The translations under genes were made by a program, and so were the position numbers. A DNA stretch of 27,662 nt from Rikenellaceae bacterium. GTDB lineage: Bacteria > Bacteroidota > Bacteroidia > Bacteroidales > UBA932. The stretch spans positions 1 through 27,662 of the forward strand of contig CAAFYX010000116.1 in assembly GCA_900767375.1 (NCBI GenBank), in the 5' to 3' direction. How positions within the stretch are numbered: the stretch's first letter is position 1; each line of letters opens with the position of its first letter. A model generated the notes under the pieces. The model worked only from the letters and a program-made list of their open reading frames with translations. It was not told the DNA's origin and did no database searches. Below are positions 6,241 through 15,075 of the stretch, piece after piece.

Positions 6241-8193
6241 ATGAACGCATTCCAAGCAATAGCCAATTCAGGATTCAGGACAGTCGATCTGATCATCGTC
6301 GTCATCTATCTTGCATTGCTGATCTTCCTCGGACTCTTCCTCGGCCGTACAAAGAAAGGCGAGACCAAGAGTGCCAATGACTACTTCCTCGCAGGCAACA
6401 CCCTTACCTGGTGGGCAGTAGGAGCTTCCCTGATCGCCGCCAACATTTCCGCTGAGCAGTTCATCGGAATGTCCGGCACCAGCTACGCAGACGGTATCGC
6501 CACTGCAGCTTACGAGCTCATGGCCGCCGTTACCCTCATCGTTGTAGGAAAATTCCTCCTCCCTACGATGCTCAAGCGCAAGATCTTCACCATCCCTCAG
6601 TTCCTCCGCGAACGTTACAATGACGGCGTAGGTCTCGCTTTCTCCATCCTCTGGCTTTTCCTCTACGTGTTCGTGAACCTTACTTCCGTAGCATGGCTCG
6701 GAGCTCTCGCCATCGAGCAGATCCTCGGACTCCAGGGCGTAATGCTGCAGATCGGAAGCTTCACCATCTCCATGAGAATGGTCATCATCCTGCTTCTCTA
6801 TATCATCGCAGGTATCTACTCCATCTACGGAGGTCTTGCTTCAGTCGCATGGACTGACGTCCTCCAGGTAGTGTTCCTCGTCGGTGGCGGCCTCATCACC
6901 GCAGTCTTCGCCCTCAAGGCGGTAGGCGCGGGTGACGGTGTCCTCGCAGGTCTTCACAACGTCTTCACAGACCTCACTACAGGTGAGCATCTCAATGACA
7001 GCCACCTCCACCTCGTAGTCCAGCAGAGCCACGGAGAGAGCGCATTCGCGAACGTCCCTGGTATCGCCGCAGTCGTAGGTGCAGTATGGGTGACCAACCT
7101 CGGTTACTGGGGATTCAACCAGTACATCATCCAGAAGGGTCTCGCTGCAAAGAGCGTCAATGAAGCACAGAAGGGTCTCATCTTCGCAGGTTTCCTCAAG
7201 ATCTTGATCCCGTTCATCGTAGTCCTTCCAGGAGTTTGCGCATACTATATCTCCCTCCATCCGGAAGCATTCGCCGGTCTCCAGGGTTCAATCAACGTTT
7301 CCGATGACGCCTATCCTTGGCTCGTCCGCAACTTCACCCCTGTAGGCATCAAGGGTCTCACCTTCGCAGCCCTTTCTGCAGCCATCATCTCCTCACTCGC
7401 TTCAATGTTCAACAGTACTTCCACCCTCTTCACAATGGATATCTACAAGAAGTACATCAACAAGGAAGCAGGTGACAAGAAGCTCGTTACCGTCGGCCGT
7501 CTGACTTCACTCATCGCCCTCGTAATCGCAGCTATCGCTGTAAAGCCTCTCCTCGGCAACCTCGACCAGGCATTCCAGTACATCCAGGAATACTCAGGCT
7601 TCATCTATCCGGGCATCGTTATCGTATTCGGTATCGGTCTTCTCTGGAAGAGAGCTTCAGGCAAGGCGGCTGTTGTCACAGCTATCGCCACCATTCCTCT
7701 CGGAGTGCTCTTCAAGGTATTCCTCGGTGACGTTCCGTTCCAGTTCCGCGCAGGTTACATCTTCATGATCCTCCTTACCATGATGATCGTGATCTCCCTT
7801 ATCGACAACCAGAAGTCAGAAGCCTGCGAACTTCCTTCAGAAGAAGACAGGAAGACAATGCTCAAGTGGGCAAAGATCCTCGGCGGCATGGGTATCTTCT
7901 TCATCATCCTCGCTGCTGTCGTCGTCATCTGGGGTGCAACCCTCCCAGCTTCTGCAACTCCTGAAAACAACTTCATCGCATATCTGAACGATATCGGTTT
8001 CCAGGCATTCTTCTTCTTCGGAGTTCTCGTCGGCTGCCCTGCAGTATGGCTCTACTCCAACTCAAAGGACAAGCTCAAGGACCAGAAGGCCATCCCTGTG
8101 GACCTCAGCCTGTTCCACACAAACAAGGGCTACAAGATCGGTGCATTCTGCATCATCGCCATCGTCGCCCTCATCTATATTGTTCTCTGGTAA
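6241..8193 (+). CDS. Sodium/solute symporter (SSS family), probable L-arabinose transporter
   Basis: This inner-membrane carrier of 650 residues has about 14 hydrophobic segments. It opens with VDLIIVVIYLALLIFLGLF and has SSS-type motifs FLAGNTLTWWAVGASLIAAN, ISAEQFIGMSG, IYSIYGGLASVAWTDVLQ, GYWGFNQYIIQKGL and ALSAAIISSLASMFNSTSTLF. It belongs to the sodium-glucose cotransporter-like group found in many Bacteroidetes sugar operons. Its place between the mutarotase and araD-araA-araB makes L-arabinose the likely substrate, the role called AraT in Bacteroides; this is inferred from context. The ATG at 6241 follows an AT-rich spacer, and araD begins 6 bp after the stop. No SusC/SusD pair is present here, so outer-membrane entry must use another system or a porin. 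Confidence 0.88.
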   Translation: MNAFQAIANSGFRTVDLIIVVIYLALLIFLGLFLGRTKKGETKSANDYFLAGNTLTWWAVGASLIAANISAEQFIGMSGTSYADGIATAAYELMAAVTLIVVGKFLLPTMLKRKIFTIPQFLRERYNDGVGLAFSILWLFLYVFVNLTSVAWLGALAIEQILGLQGVMLQIGSFTISMRMVIILLLYIIAGIYSIYGGLASVAWTDVLQVVFLVGGGLITAVFALKAVGAGDGVLAGLHNVFTDLTTGEHLNDSHLHLVVQQSHGESAFANVPGIAAVVGAVWVTNLGYWGFNQYIIQKGLAAKSVNEAQKGLIFAGFLKILIPFIVVLPGVCAYYISLHPEAFAGLQGSINVSDDAYPWLVRNFTPVGIKGLTFAALSAAIISSLASMFNSTSTLFTMDIYKKYINKEAGDKKLVTVGRLTSLIALVIAAIAVKPLLGNLDQAFQYIQEYSGFIYPGIVIVFGIGLLWKRASGKAAVVTAIATIPLGVLFKVFLGDVPFQFRAGYIFMILLTMMIVISLIDNQKSEACELPSEEDRKTMLKWAKILGGMGIFFIILAAVVVIWGATLPASATPENNFIAYLNDIGFQAFFFFGVLVGCPAVWLYSNSKDKLKDQKAIPVDLSLFHTNKGYKIGAFCIIAIVALIYIVLW

Positions 8194-8199
8194 CGGACT

Positions 8200-8931
8200 A
8201 TGCTTGAAGAACTGAAAGAAAAAGTATTCCAGGCCAACCTTGACCTCGTCAAGCACGGCCTGGTAATATTTACCTGGGGCAATGTCTCAGGTATTGACCG
8301 TGAGAAAGGTCTGGTGGTGATCAAACCTTCAGGCGTTTCCTACGACACTATGAAGGCATCCGATATGGTAGTCGTGGACCTCAATACCGGAAAAGTGGTG
8401 GAGGGCGACCTCAACCCATCATCCGACACCCCTACCCATCTGGTGCTCTACAAGGCATTCCCTGAAATCGGCGGCGTGGTGCACACACACTCCACATACG
8501 CCACCGCCTGGGCCCAGGCAGGAATGGATATCAGGCCTCTCGGCACCACTCACGCCGACTACTTCCACGGCCCGATTCCGTGCACTCCCGATATGAGCGA
8601 TGCACAGATCAAAGGCGACTATGAGGAAGAGACCGGCAACGTGATAGTCGACACCTTCAAGAAGCTCAACCCGGTGCACACCCCGGCGGTCCTCGTCAAG
8701 AACCACGGTCCGTTCGCCTGGGGCAAGGACGCAGCCGAGGCCGTCTACCACGCCAAGGTCCTCGAAGAGGTCGCAAAGATGAACTACATCGCCGAGACAC
8801 TCTTCAAGGTCAGCGAAGTATCCAACTGCTTGACTTTCGCAAAGAAGCCTTCCATCAAGAAGGCCCTGATCGAAAAGCATTTCAGCCGCAAGCACGGCCC
8901 TAACGCATATTACGGACAAAAAAAGAAATAA
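8200..8931 (+). CDS. araD: L-ribulose-5-phosphate 4-epimerase AraD
   Basis: AraD converts L-ribulose 5-phosphate to D-xylulose 5-phosphate, linking arabinose to the pentose phosphate pathway. The 243-residue protein belongs to the class II aldolase/epimerase family. Predicted zinc ligands are His95 and His97 in VVHTHSTYATAW and His169 in VKNHGPFAWG. Asp76 and Asp120 (TTHADYFHG) sit at the positions known to matter in E. coli AraD, and the phosphate-binding GNVSG and KPSGVSYD motifs are present. It is packed 6 bp after the symporter and 6 bp before araA. Confidence 0.95.
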   Translation: MLEELKEKVFQANLDLVKHGLVIFTWGNVSGIDREKGLVVIKPSGVSYDTMKASDMVVVDLNTGKVVEGDLNPSSDTPTHLVLYKAFPEIGGVVHTHSTYATAWAQAGMDIRPLGTTHADYFHGPIPCTPDMSDAQIKGDYEEETGNVIVDTFKKLNPVHTPAVLVKNHGPFAWGKDAAEAVYHAKVLEEVAKMNYIAETLFKVSEVSNCLTFAKKPSIKKALIEKHFSRKHGPNAYYGQKKK

Positions 8932-8937
8932 CCGATT

Positions 8938-10476
8938 ATGAAAGCATTTGACAATATCGAATTATGGTGGGTGACCGGCGCCCAGCTCCTCTACGGCGGT
9001 GACGCAGTCGTACAGGTGGACGGTCATTCAAAAGTAATGGTGGACGGCCTGAACGCTTCAGGCCTCATCCCTGTCAAGATCGTATATAAAGGTACAGCCA
9101 ACTCTTCAAAGGAAGTAGAGGATGTAATGAAGGCAGCCAACAACGACGCCAAGTGCGTCGGTGTAATCACCTGGATGCACACATTCTCCCCTGCAAAGAT
9201 GTGGATCAAGGGCCTCCAGGCCCTCGAGAAGCCTCTTCTCCACTTCCACACCCAGTTCAACGCCGAGATTCCTTGGGATACTATGGACATGGACTTCATG
9301 AACCTGAACCAGAGCGCCCACGGAGACATCGAGTTCGGACACATCTGCACCCGCATGCGCGTCCCTAGAAAGGTGGTCGTAGGCTACTGGAAGAGCGAGG
9401 AAGCACAGAAGAAGATCGCTGTATGGGCACGCGTCGCAGCCGCTGTCGCCGACGCAAAGAACGTACGCTGCCTCATGTTCGGTATGAACATGAACAACGT
9501 CGCAGTCACCGACGGTGACCGCGTGGAGTTCGAGCAGAGACTCGGCTATCACGTGGACTACTACCCTGTGTCTTCACTCATGGACTACTACAAGAAGGTC
9601 ACCGACGCTGAGGTCAACACCCTTGTAGAAGAGTACAAGAAACTCTATACCATCAAGATAGATGAATCAGGCGAAGAGGTCTACTGGGAGAAGGTGAAGA
9701 ACTCGGCCAAGGCTGAGATCGCTCTGCGCAACGTCCTCAAGGACGAAGGCGCAACCGCTTTCACCACGAACTTCGACGACCTCGGAGATGCCGACATCGA
9801 CGCTCCTGACTTCTGCGGATTCGATCAGATCCCTGGCCTCGCATCCCAGAGACTCATGGAAGAAGGTATCGGTTTCGGAGCAGAGGGCGACTGGAAGACA
9901 GCCTGCCTCTACCGCTCACTCTGGGTAATGTCCCAGGGCCTCCCTACAGGATGCTCATTCCTCGAGGACTACACCCTCAACTTCGCAGGTGACCGCAGTT
10001 CATGCCTCCAGAGCCACATGCTCGAGGTCTGCCCTCTCATCGCCAGCGACAAGCCGAAGCTCGAAGTACACTTCCTCGGCATCGGTATCCGCAAGCAGCA
10101 GACCGCCCGTCTGGTCTTCACCTCTAAGACAGGCTTCGGTATCAAGGCCACAGTCGTGGACCTCGGCAACCGTTTCCGCCTCATTGCACAGGACGTAGAG
10201 TGCATCGAGCCTAAGCCGATGCCTAACCTCCCTGTAGCTTCAGCCCTCTGGGTACCTCAGCCTACCTTCGAAGTGGGTGCAGGCGCATGGATCCTCGCAG
10301 GAGGAACCCATCACTCAGCATTCAGTTACGATATCACAGCCGAGTACTGGGACGATTTCGCTGAGATGACCGGCATCGAGTTCGTTCACATCAACAAGCA
10401 GACCACCATCCTCGACTTCAAGAAGGAGCTCCGTACCAACGAAGTTTACTATATGCTCAACAAAGCTCTGAAGTAG
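8938..10476 (+). CDS. araA: L-arabinose isomerase AraA
   Basis: AraA interconverts L-arabinose and L-ribulose in the cytoplasm and needs Mn2+. At 512 residues it is of the usual length. The metal and catalytic positions of the family are visible: Glu316 in GAEGDWKTA, Glu343 in FLEDYTLNF, His360 in SHMLEVCP, and the His458/His459 pair in GGTHHSAFSYD. N-terminal motifs include HFHTQFNAEIPWDTMDMDFM. It sits 6 bp after araD, and its stop is a single base before the araB ATG, so the two are probably translationally coupled. Codon use is strongly biased (proline almost always CCT), as expected for a highly expressed gene. Confidence 0.96.
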   Translation: MKAFDNIELWWVTGAQLLYGGDAVVQVDGHSKVMVDGLNASGLIPVKIVYKGTANSSKEVEDVMKAANNDAKCVGVITWMHTFSPAKMWIKGLQALEKPLLHFHTQFNAEIPWDTMDMDFMNLNQSAHGDIEFGHICTRMRVPRKVVVGYWKSEEAQKKIAVWARVAAAVADAKNVRCLMFGMNMNNVAVTDGDRVEFEQRLGYHVDYYPVSSLMDYYKKVTDAEVNTLVEEYKKLYTIKIDESGEEVYWEKVKNSAKAEIALRNVLKDEGATAFTTNFDDLGDADIDAPDFCGFDQIPGLASQRLMEEGIGFGAEGDWKTACLYRSLWVMSQGLPTGCSFLEDYTLNFAGDRSSCLQSHMLEVCPLIASDKPKLEVHFLGIGIRKQQTARLVFTSKTGFGIKATVVDLGNRFRLIAQDVECIEPKPMPNLPVASALWVPQPTFEVGAGAWILAGGTHHSAFSYDITAEYWDDFAEMTGIEFVHINKQTTILDFKKELRTNEVYYMLNKALK

Positions 10477-10477
10477 T

Positions 10478-12070
10478 ATGACGGACGCAAGATCAACCAT
10501 CGCTGCAGGAAAGGCCGTCCTCGGTATCGAATTCGGTTCGACCAGAATCAAGGCCGTCCTCATCGACGAAGATAACAAACCTATAGCCCAGGGCAGCCAC
10601 GAGTGGGAGAACCAGCTCGTGGACGGCCTCTGGACCTACAGCATCGAGGCTATCTGGTACGGTCTTCAGGACTGCTACGCAGACCTGCGCAAGAACGTCC
10701 TCAAGGATTACGATGTCGAGATCGAGTCCCTTGCAGCCATCGGCATCAGCGCAATGATGCACGGCTACATGGCCTTCAACAAGAAGCAGGAGATCCTCGT
10801 TCCTTTCAGAACCTGGAGAAACACGAACACCGGCGAAGCTGCCGCAAAGCTCTCCGAACTGTTCCACTACAACATCCCTCTCCGCTGGAGCATCTCACAC
10901 CTCTACCAGGCCATCCTGAACGGCGAAAAGCACGTGAAGGACATCGACTTCCAGACCACCCTCGCGGGCTACATCCACTGGCAGCTCACAGGAGAGAAGG
11001 TCCTCGGAGTCGGCGATGCCTCGGGTATGATCCCTGTAGACCCTGCCACAAAGAGCTACGACGCCACGATGGTGGAGAAGTTCGACAAGCTCATCAAGCC
11101 TTACGGATTCAGCTGGAAGCTCCTCGACATCCTTCCGAAGTCCATCAACGCCGGAGACTATGCAGGAAAGCTCACCGCTGAAGGCGCCGCGAAGCTCGAC
11201 GTTTCAGGCCACCTGAAAGCCGGAATCCCTCTCTGCCCTCCTGAAGGAGACGCAGGCACCGGAATGGTCGCAACCAACGCAGTGAAGCAGCGCACAGGAA
11301 ACGTGTCAGCCGGCACATCCTCATTCTCGATGATAGTGCTCGAAAAGGACCTCTCCAAGCCTTATGAGATGATCGATATGGTCACCACTCCTGACGGAAG
11401 CCTCGTGGCCATGGTGCATTGCAACAACTGCACATCCGACCTCAACGGCTGGGTAGGACTCTTCAGAGAGTATCAGGAACTCCTCGGAGTGCCTGTGGAT
11501 ATGAACGTAGTGTTCGGAAAACTCTTCGGCGCAGCCGACAAGGGAGAGCCTGACTGCGGAGGACTGATGTCCTTCAACTACATCTCAGGAGAGCCTGTCA
11601 CCGGCTTCGCTGACGGCCGTCCGCTGTTCGTCCGCTCCGCTTCCGACAAGTTCAACCTCTCGAACTTCATGCGCTCCATACTTTACGCCACCGTCGCCGT
11701 CCTCAAGTTCGGCAATGACATCCTCCTCAAGGAAGAGCACGTCAAGGTGGACAGGATCACCGGCCACGGCGGTCTGTTCAAAGTAAAGGGCGTGGGCCAG
11801 AGAGTACTCGCCGCAGCGCTCGACTCACCTATCTCCGTCATGGAGACCGCAGGTGAAGGCGGCGCCTGGGGTATCGCCCTTCTCGCATCCTATATGGTGA
11901 ACAAGGGAGACCTCACACTCGCCGACTACCTCGACTACAAGGTGTTCGCCGGTGCCACCGGAGAGGAGGTCACCCCTTCTCCAGCAGACGTGGAAGGTTT
12001 CAACAAGTACCTCGAGACCTACAAGGCCTGCCTCGGCATCGAGAAAGCCGCAGTCGAACTCAAGAAATAA
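10478..12070 (+). CDS. araB: FGGY-family kinase, L-ribulokinase AraB
   Basis: AraB phosphorylates L-ribulose to L-ribulose 5-phosphate. The 530-residue protein has an N-terminal FGGY domain with the phosphate-binding LGIEFGSTRIKAVLIDEDN, GISAMMHGYMAF, RTWRNTNT and GDASGMIPVDP (probable catalytic Asp). The C-terminal domain has VSAGTSSFSMIVL, GHGGLFKVKGVGQRVLAAAL and ETAGEGGAWGIALLA. It is closer to the Bacteroidetes type often annotated as xylulokinase or simply FGGY kinase than to E. coli AraB, so the substrate call rests mainly on the operon: araD, araA and an arabinofuranosidase are all present. It is the last gene of the operon and is followed by a terminator at 12087-12123. Confidence 0.9.
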   Translation: MTDARSTIAAGKAVLGIEFGSTRIKAVLIDEDNKPIAQGSHEWENQLVDGLWTYSIEAIWYGLQDCYADLRKNVLKDYDVEIESLAAIGISAMMHGYMAFNKKQEILVPFRTWRNTNTGEAAAKLSELFHYNIPLRWSISHLYQAILNGEKHVKDIDFQTTLAGYIHWQLTGEKVLGVGDASGMIPVDPATKSYDATMVEKFDKLIKPYGFSWKLLDILPKSINAGDYAGKLTAEGAAKLDVSGHLKAGIPLCPPEGDAGTGMVATNAVKQRTGNVSAGTSSFSMIVLEKDLSKPYEMIDMVTTPDGSLVAMVHCNNCTSDLNGWVGLFREYQELLGVPVDMNVVFGKLFGAADKGEPDCGGLMSFNYISGEPVTGFADGRPLFVRSASDKFNLSNFMRSILYATVAVLKFGNDILLKEEHVKVDRITGHGGLFKVKGVGQRVLAAALDSPISVMETAGEGGAWGIALLASYMVNKGDLTLADYLDYKVFAGATGEEVTPSPADVEGFNKYLETYKACLGIEKAAVELKK

Positions 12071-12086
12071 TTTTATTCCAATACTT

Positions 12087-12123
12087 AAAAAAGCCCCCGC
12101 TCTATGAGAACGGAGGCTTTTTT
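12087..12123 (+). terminator. Intrinsic terminator after araB
   Basis: The arms AAAAAAGCCCCCG (12087-12099) and CGGAGGCTTTTTT (12111-12123) pair with one C:A mismatch around an 11-nt loop, and a T-run lies within the 3' arm. The loop contains an ATG (12104) in frame with the GH92 gene, but that is not a plausible start. Confidence 0.85.
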
Positions 12124-12142
12124 ACCAATAGCTCCCTCCCCT

Positions 12143-15070
12143 ATGCGCCACTCCCTGCTCACCACCATCCTCACTGCCGCCATCGCGGCATCCTGCATCC
12201 AGAACAGCCCCGGACCGGATTATGCACAGTATGTGAATCCGCTGGTGGGCACCGATTTCCACGGACATACCTTCCCCGGAGCATCATACCCCTTCGGGAT
12301 GGTACAGCTCAGCCCCGATACACGCGAGGACAACTGGGACGGATGCTCGGGCTATCATTATTCCGACAGCACGGTATGGGGATTCTCCCACACCCACCTG
12401 AGCGGGACGGGCTGTGCAGACCTCTGCGACGTGCTGGTCAGCCCGGTGACAGGCTTCGAGGCTACCGATTCCATCTCCGTCGAAGCCTGCCTTTCAGAGT
12501 TCAGCCATTCGTCCGAGACCGCCTCACCGGGCTACTACAGCGTAATGCTGGACCGCTGGGGTATCAAGGCTGAGATGACTGTGGGAGAGCGTCTGGGAAT
12601 GCACCGCTATACCTACCCTGAGGGGCAGGCCCCTCAAATCGTGGTGAACCTCGAACCCAGGGACTATGTGGTGGAATCCAGCATTGTCAGAAGCGGAAGG
12701 AATTCTATCAGCGGAGTGCGCATCTCGAACTCCTGGGCGCAGGACCAGAGGGTGTTCTTCGATCTGGCGTTCTCATTGCCGATTGAAAGCATTGACATTA
12801 ATGATGATGAGCGGGGGGCAAATGCTCTGCTGACCTTTGCAGCACCTGAGGCCGGCGGCCGGGCTGTGCTGGTAGTGCGCGCGGGCATCTCCTCGGTCAG
12901 TGAGGAGAACGCCCGCCGCAACGCTCTGGGCGAGCGCAGGAACTTTGATTTCGATGCCCAGGTGGCGGTGGCGCGCGAAGCATGGAACGCCTTCCTTTCA
13001 AAGATAGAGGTGGAGACAGGGGACCTTAAGCTGAAGCGCCCCTTCTACACGGCCCTGTACCATACCGCCATCCATCCGAGCCTGTACAGCGACTCAAACG
13101 GGGAATATATGGGTGAGGACCATCAGACGCACAAGGCGGAAGGCTTTGACAGGTATTCCGTATTCTCGCTCTGGGACACTTTCCGCGCCGCCCATCCCCT
13201 CTTCAACATCATCGAGCAGAAACGCACGGAGGATTTCCTCCAGAGTTTCCTGTCCGTTTACGATGAGTACGGAGAACTCCCTATGTGGGAGCTGGACGGG
13301 ACTGAAACGCACTGCATGATAGGCTACAATGCCATTCCTGTGATCGCCGATGCGGCCGCGAAGGGCATCGGAGGGTTCGACGCGGACAGGATGCTGGAAG
13401 CGATGCTCGCCACCACGAACCGCCCGGACCTCGGAATCCAGATCTATCGTGACAACGGCCTCGTGCTCGCAGAAAAGGAGCACGAGTCAGTGTCAAAGAC
13501 ACTTGAATATGCTGTAGGAGACTGGTGCGTCGCCCGAGCGACCGAGCTTCTGCGGGACAGGCTCACCGACAAGAACCTGGCGGACAGCGTCATCAGCGCC
13601 TACACCGTCCGCAGCCAGTTCTACCGCAATATCTTCGACCCGCAGACAGGCTTCAGCCGTCCGCGCGTCAGAGGTATCTTCGTCGAGCCGTTCGACCCGC
13701 GCGAGGTCAACGTCCACTTCACCGAGGCCAATTCCTGGCAGTACTCCTTCCACGTCCAGCACGACATCGAAGGGCTGATAAGCCTCCACGGAGGCGACGA
13801 GGCCTTCGGCAAGCGCCTCGACGGGCTCTTCAGCGCCTCCAGCGAGCTCTCAGGCTGGCAGGCCGCCGACGTCACCGGCATGGTGGGCCAATACTCCCAG
13901 GGCAATGAACCCAGCCACCACGTAGCCTACCTGTATGATTTCATCGGACAGCCGTGGAAGACCCAGGAAGTGACCCGCCGCATAATGGACACATATTTCC
14001 ACGACGGCCCGGACGGCCTCTGCGGCAACGAAGACTGCGGGCAGATGTCAGCCTGGTACGTACTCAGTGCCCTCGGCTTCTACCCGGTGACACCTGCCAG
14101 CAACCAGTACGCCATCGGAAGCCCGATCTTCGACAAGGCAGTCATCCACTTGGAGAACGGCACTGACTTTACCATCAGTAAAGAAGGCTCCGGCGCATAT
14201 ATCGCTTCAGCGATGCGCGACGGAGAGCCTTGCAACCGCAGTTACATCACCTGGGATGATATCGAGTCCGGCAGCGGATTCGTTTTCAGAATGGCGGACG
14301 AGCCGGGGAAGGAATTCGGCATCGCCCCGGAAGACAGGCCGTCATCGCGGGTGGAGACCACCATTGTGGAGAACCCATGGTTCGTCGTGGACAATCCGGT
14401 CTTCGAGGGCAGCACGGAACTGGGCATCTGTGCCCTGAATCCGCAGTACAGTATCATGTACACCATAGATGGCGGCGAGCCTGAAGCTTATTCCGGGCCG
14501 GTGCACATTGACAGGAACTGCACCGTTTCAGCCTGGTGCGAGACTCAGGACGGACGGCGCAGCTTCCCTACCGTCACCCGCCTGACAAGGATTGTGAGCA
14601 CTTCCAGCATTGACATCCACTCCCGTTACAGCCGTCAGTATACGGCCGGAGGCGACAAGGGCCTGATCGACGGGATCCGCGGAGAGCTCAACTTCCGCCT
14701 CGGCGGATGGCAGGGATATCAGGACACCGACTTCGAAGCGGTAGTGGATTTGAAGAAGGTACAGCCGCTGGCTTCTGCTTCAGCAGGCTTCCTGCAGGAT
14801 GCGAAATCCTGGATATGGATGCCTCAGTGGGCTGAATTCAGTCTTTCCACCGACGGAGTCCGCTGGTCCGCGCCAGTGCGCGCGAGCAACGGCGTGGCCC
14901 CGGAGGATATGACCATCCAGATGCAGGACCTGGGAGTCTCATTCCCTGAAGGGACCGAAGCCCGTTATATCAAGGTATTCGCAAAGAATCTGGGCATCAT
15001 CCCCGACTGGCATCCCGGCGCCGGCAGCCCCGCCTTCATCTTCATCGACGAGATATGCGTCGATATCTAG
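12143..15070 (+). CDS. GH92 alpha-mannosidase-like lipoprotein with C-terminal CHB_HEX_C-like and F5/8 type C-like domains
   Basis: GH92 enzymes are calcium-dependent exo-alpha-mannosidases, mainly acting on N-glycan or yeast-mannan type alpha-mannosides. From ATG 12143 the protein has 975 residues and a type II signal (MRHSLLTTILTAAIAASC), so it is lipid-anchored. N-terminal family motifs are YVNPLVGTDFHGHTFPGASY and PFGMVQLSPDT; the catalytic half has SLWDTFRAAHPLFN, GNEPSHHVAYLYDF with predicted acid Glu589, and GNEDCGQMSAWY at about 628-638. GH92 cores are usually about 740 residues; the extra 200 or so look like a chitobiase C-terminal beta-sandwich (YSIMYTIDGGEPEAYSGPVH) followed by a discoidin-type domain (GWQGYQDTDFEAVVDL...RYIKVFAKN), which may bind glycan. 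An upstream in-frame ATG at 12104 lies in the terminator loop and would spoil the signal peptide. Linkage specificity is not readable. Confidence 0.92.
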   Translation: MRHSLLTTILTAAIAASCIQNSPGPDYAQYVNPLVGTDFHGHTFPGASYPFGMVQLSPDTREDNWDGCSGYHYSDSTVWGFSHTHLSGTGCADLCDVLVSPVTGFEATDSISVEACLSEFSHSSETASPGYYSVMLDRWGIKAEMTVGERLGMHRYTYPEGQAPQIVVNLEPRDYVVESSIVRSGRNSISGVRISNSWAQDQRVFFDLAFSLPIESIDINDDERGANALLTFAAPEAGGRAVLVVRAGISSVSEENARRNALGERRNFDFDAQVAVAREAWNAFLSKIEVETGDLKLKRPFYTALYHTAIHPSLYSDSNGEYMGEDHQTHKAEGFDRYSVFSLWDTFRAAHPLFNIIEQKRTEDFLQSFLSVYDEYGELPMWELDGTETHCMIGYNAIPVIADAAAKGIGGFDADRMLEAMLATTNRPDLGIQIYRDNGLVLAEKEHESVSKTLEYAVGDWCVARATELLRDRLTDKNLADSVISAYTVRSQFYRNIFDPQTGFSRPRVRGIFVEPFDPREVNVHFTEANSWQYSFHVQHDIEGLISLHGGDEAFGKRLDGLFSASSELSGWQAADVTGMVGQYSQGNEPSHHVAYLYDFIGQPWKTQEVTRRIMDTYFHDGPDGLCGNEDCGQMSAWYVLSALGFYPVTPASNQYAIGSPIFDKAVIHLENGTDFTISKEGSGAYIASAMRDGEPCNRSYITWDDIESGSGFVFRMADEPGKEFGIAPEDRPSSRVETTIVENPWFVVDNPVFEGSTELGICALNPQYSIMYTIDGGEPEAYSGPVHIDRNCTVSAWCETQDGRRSFPTVTRLTRIVSTSSIDIHSRYSRQYTAGGDKGLIDGIRGELNFRLGGWQGYQDTDFEAVVDLKKVQPLASASAGFLQDAKSWIWMPQWAEFSLSTDGVRWSAPVRASNGVAPEDMTIQMQDLGVSFPEGTEARYIKVFAKNLGIIPDWHPGAGSPAFIFIDEICVDI

Positions 15071-15075
15071 AGATC

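Noticed and set aside
12104..12142. Upstream in-frame ATG for GH92 giving 13 extra residues
   Set aside because: It lies in the loop of the araB terminator and would place residues before a good lipoprotein signal peptide starting at 12143.
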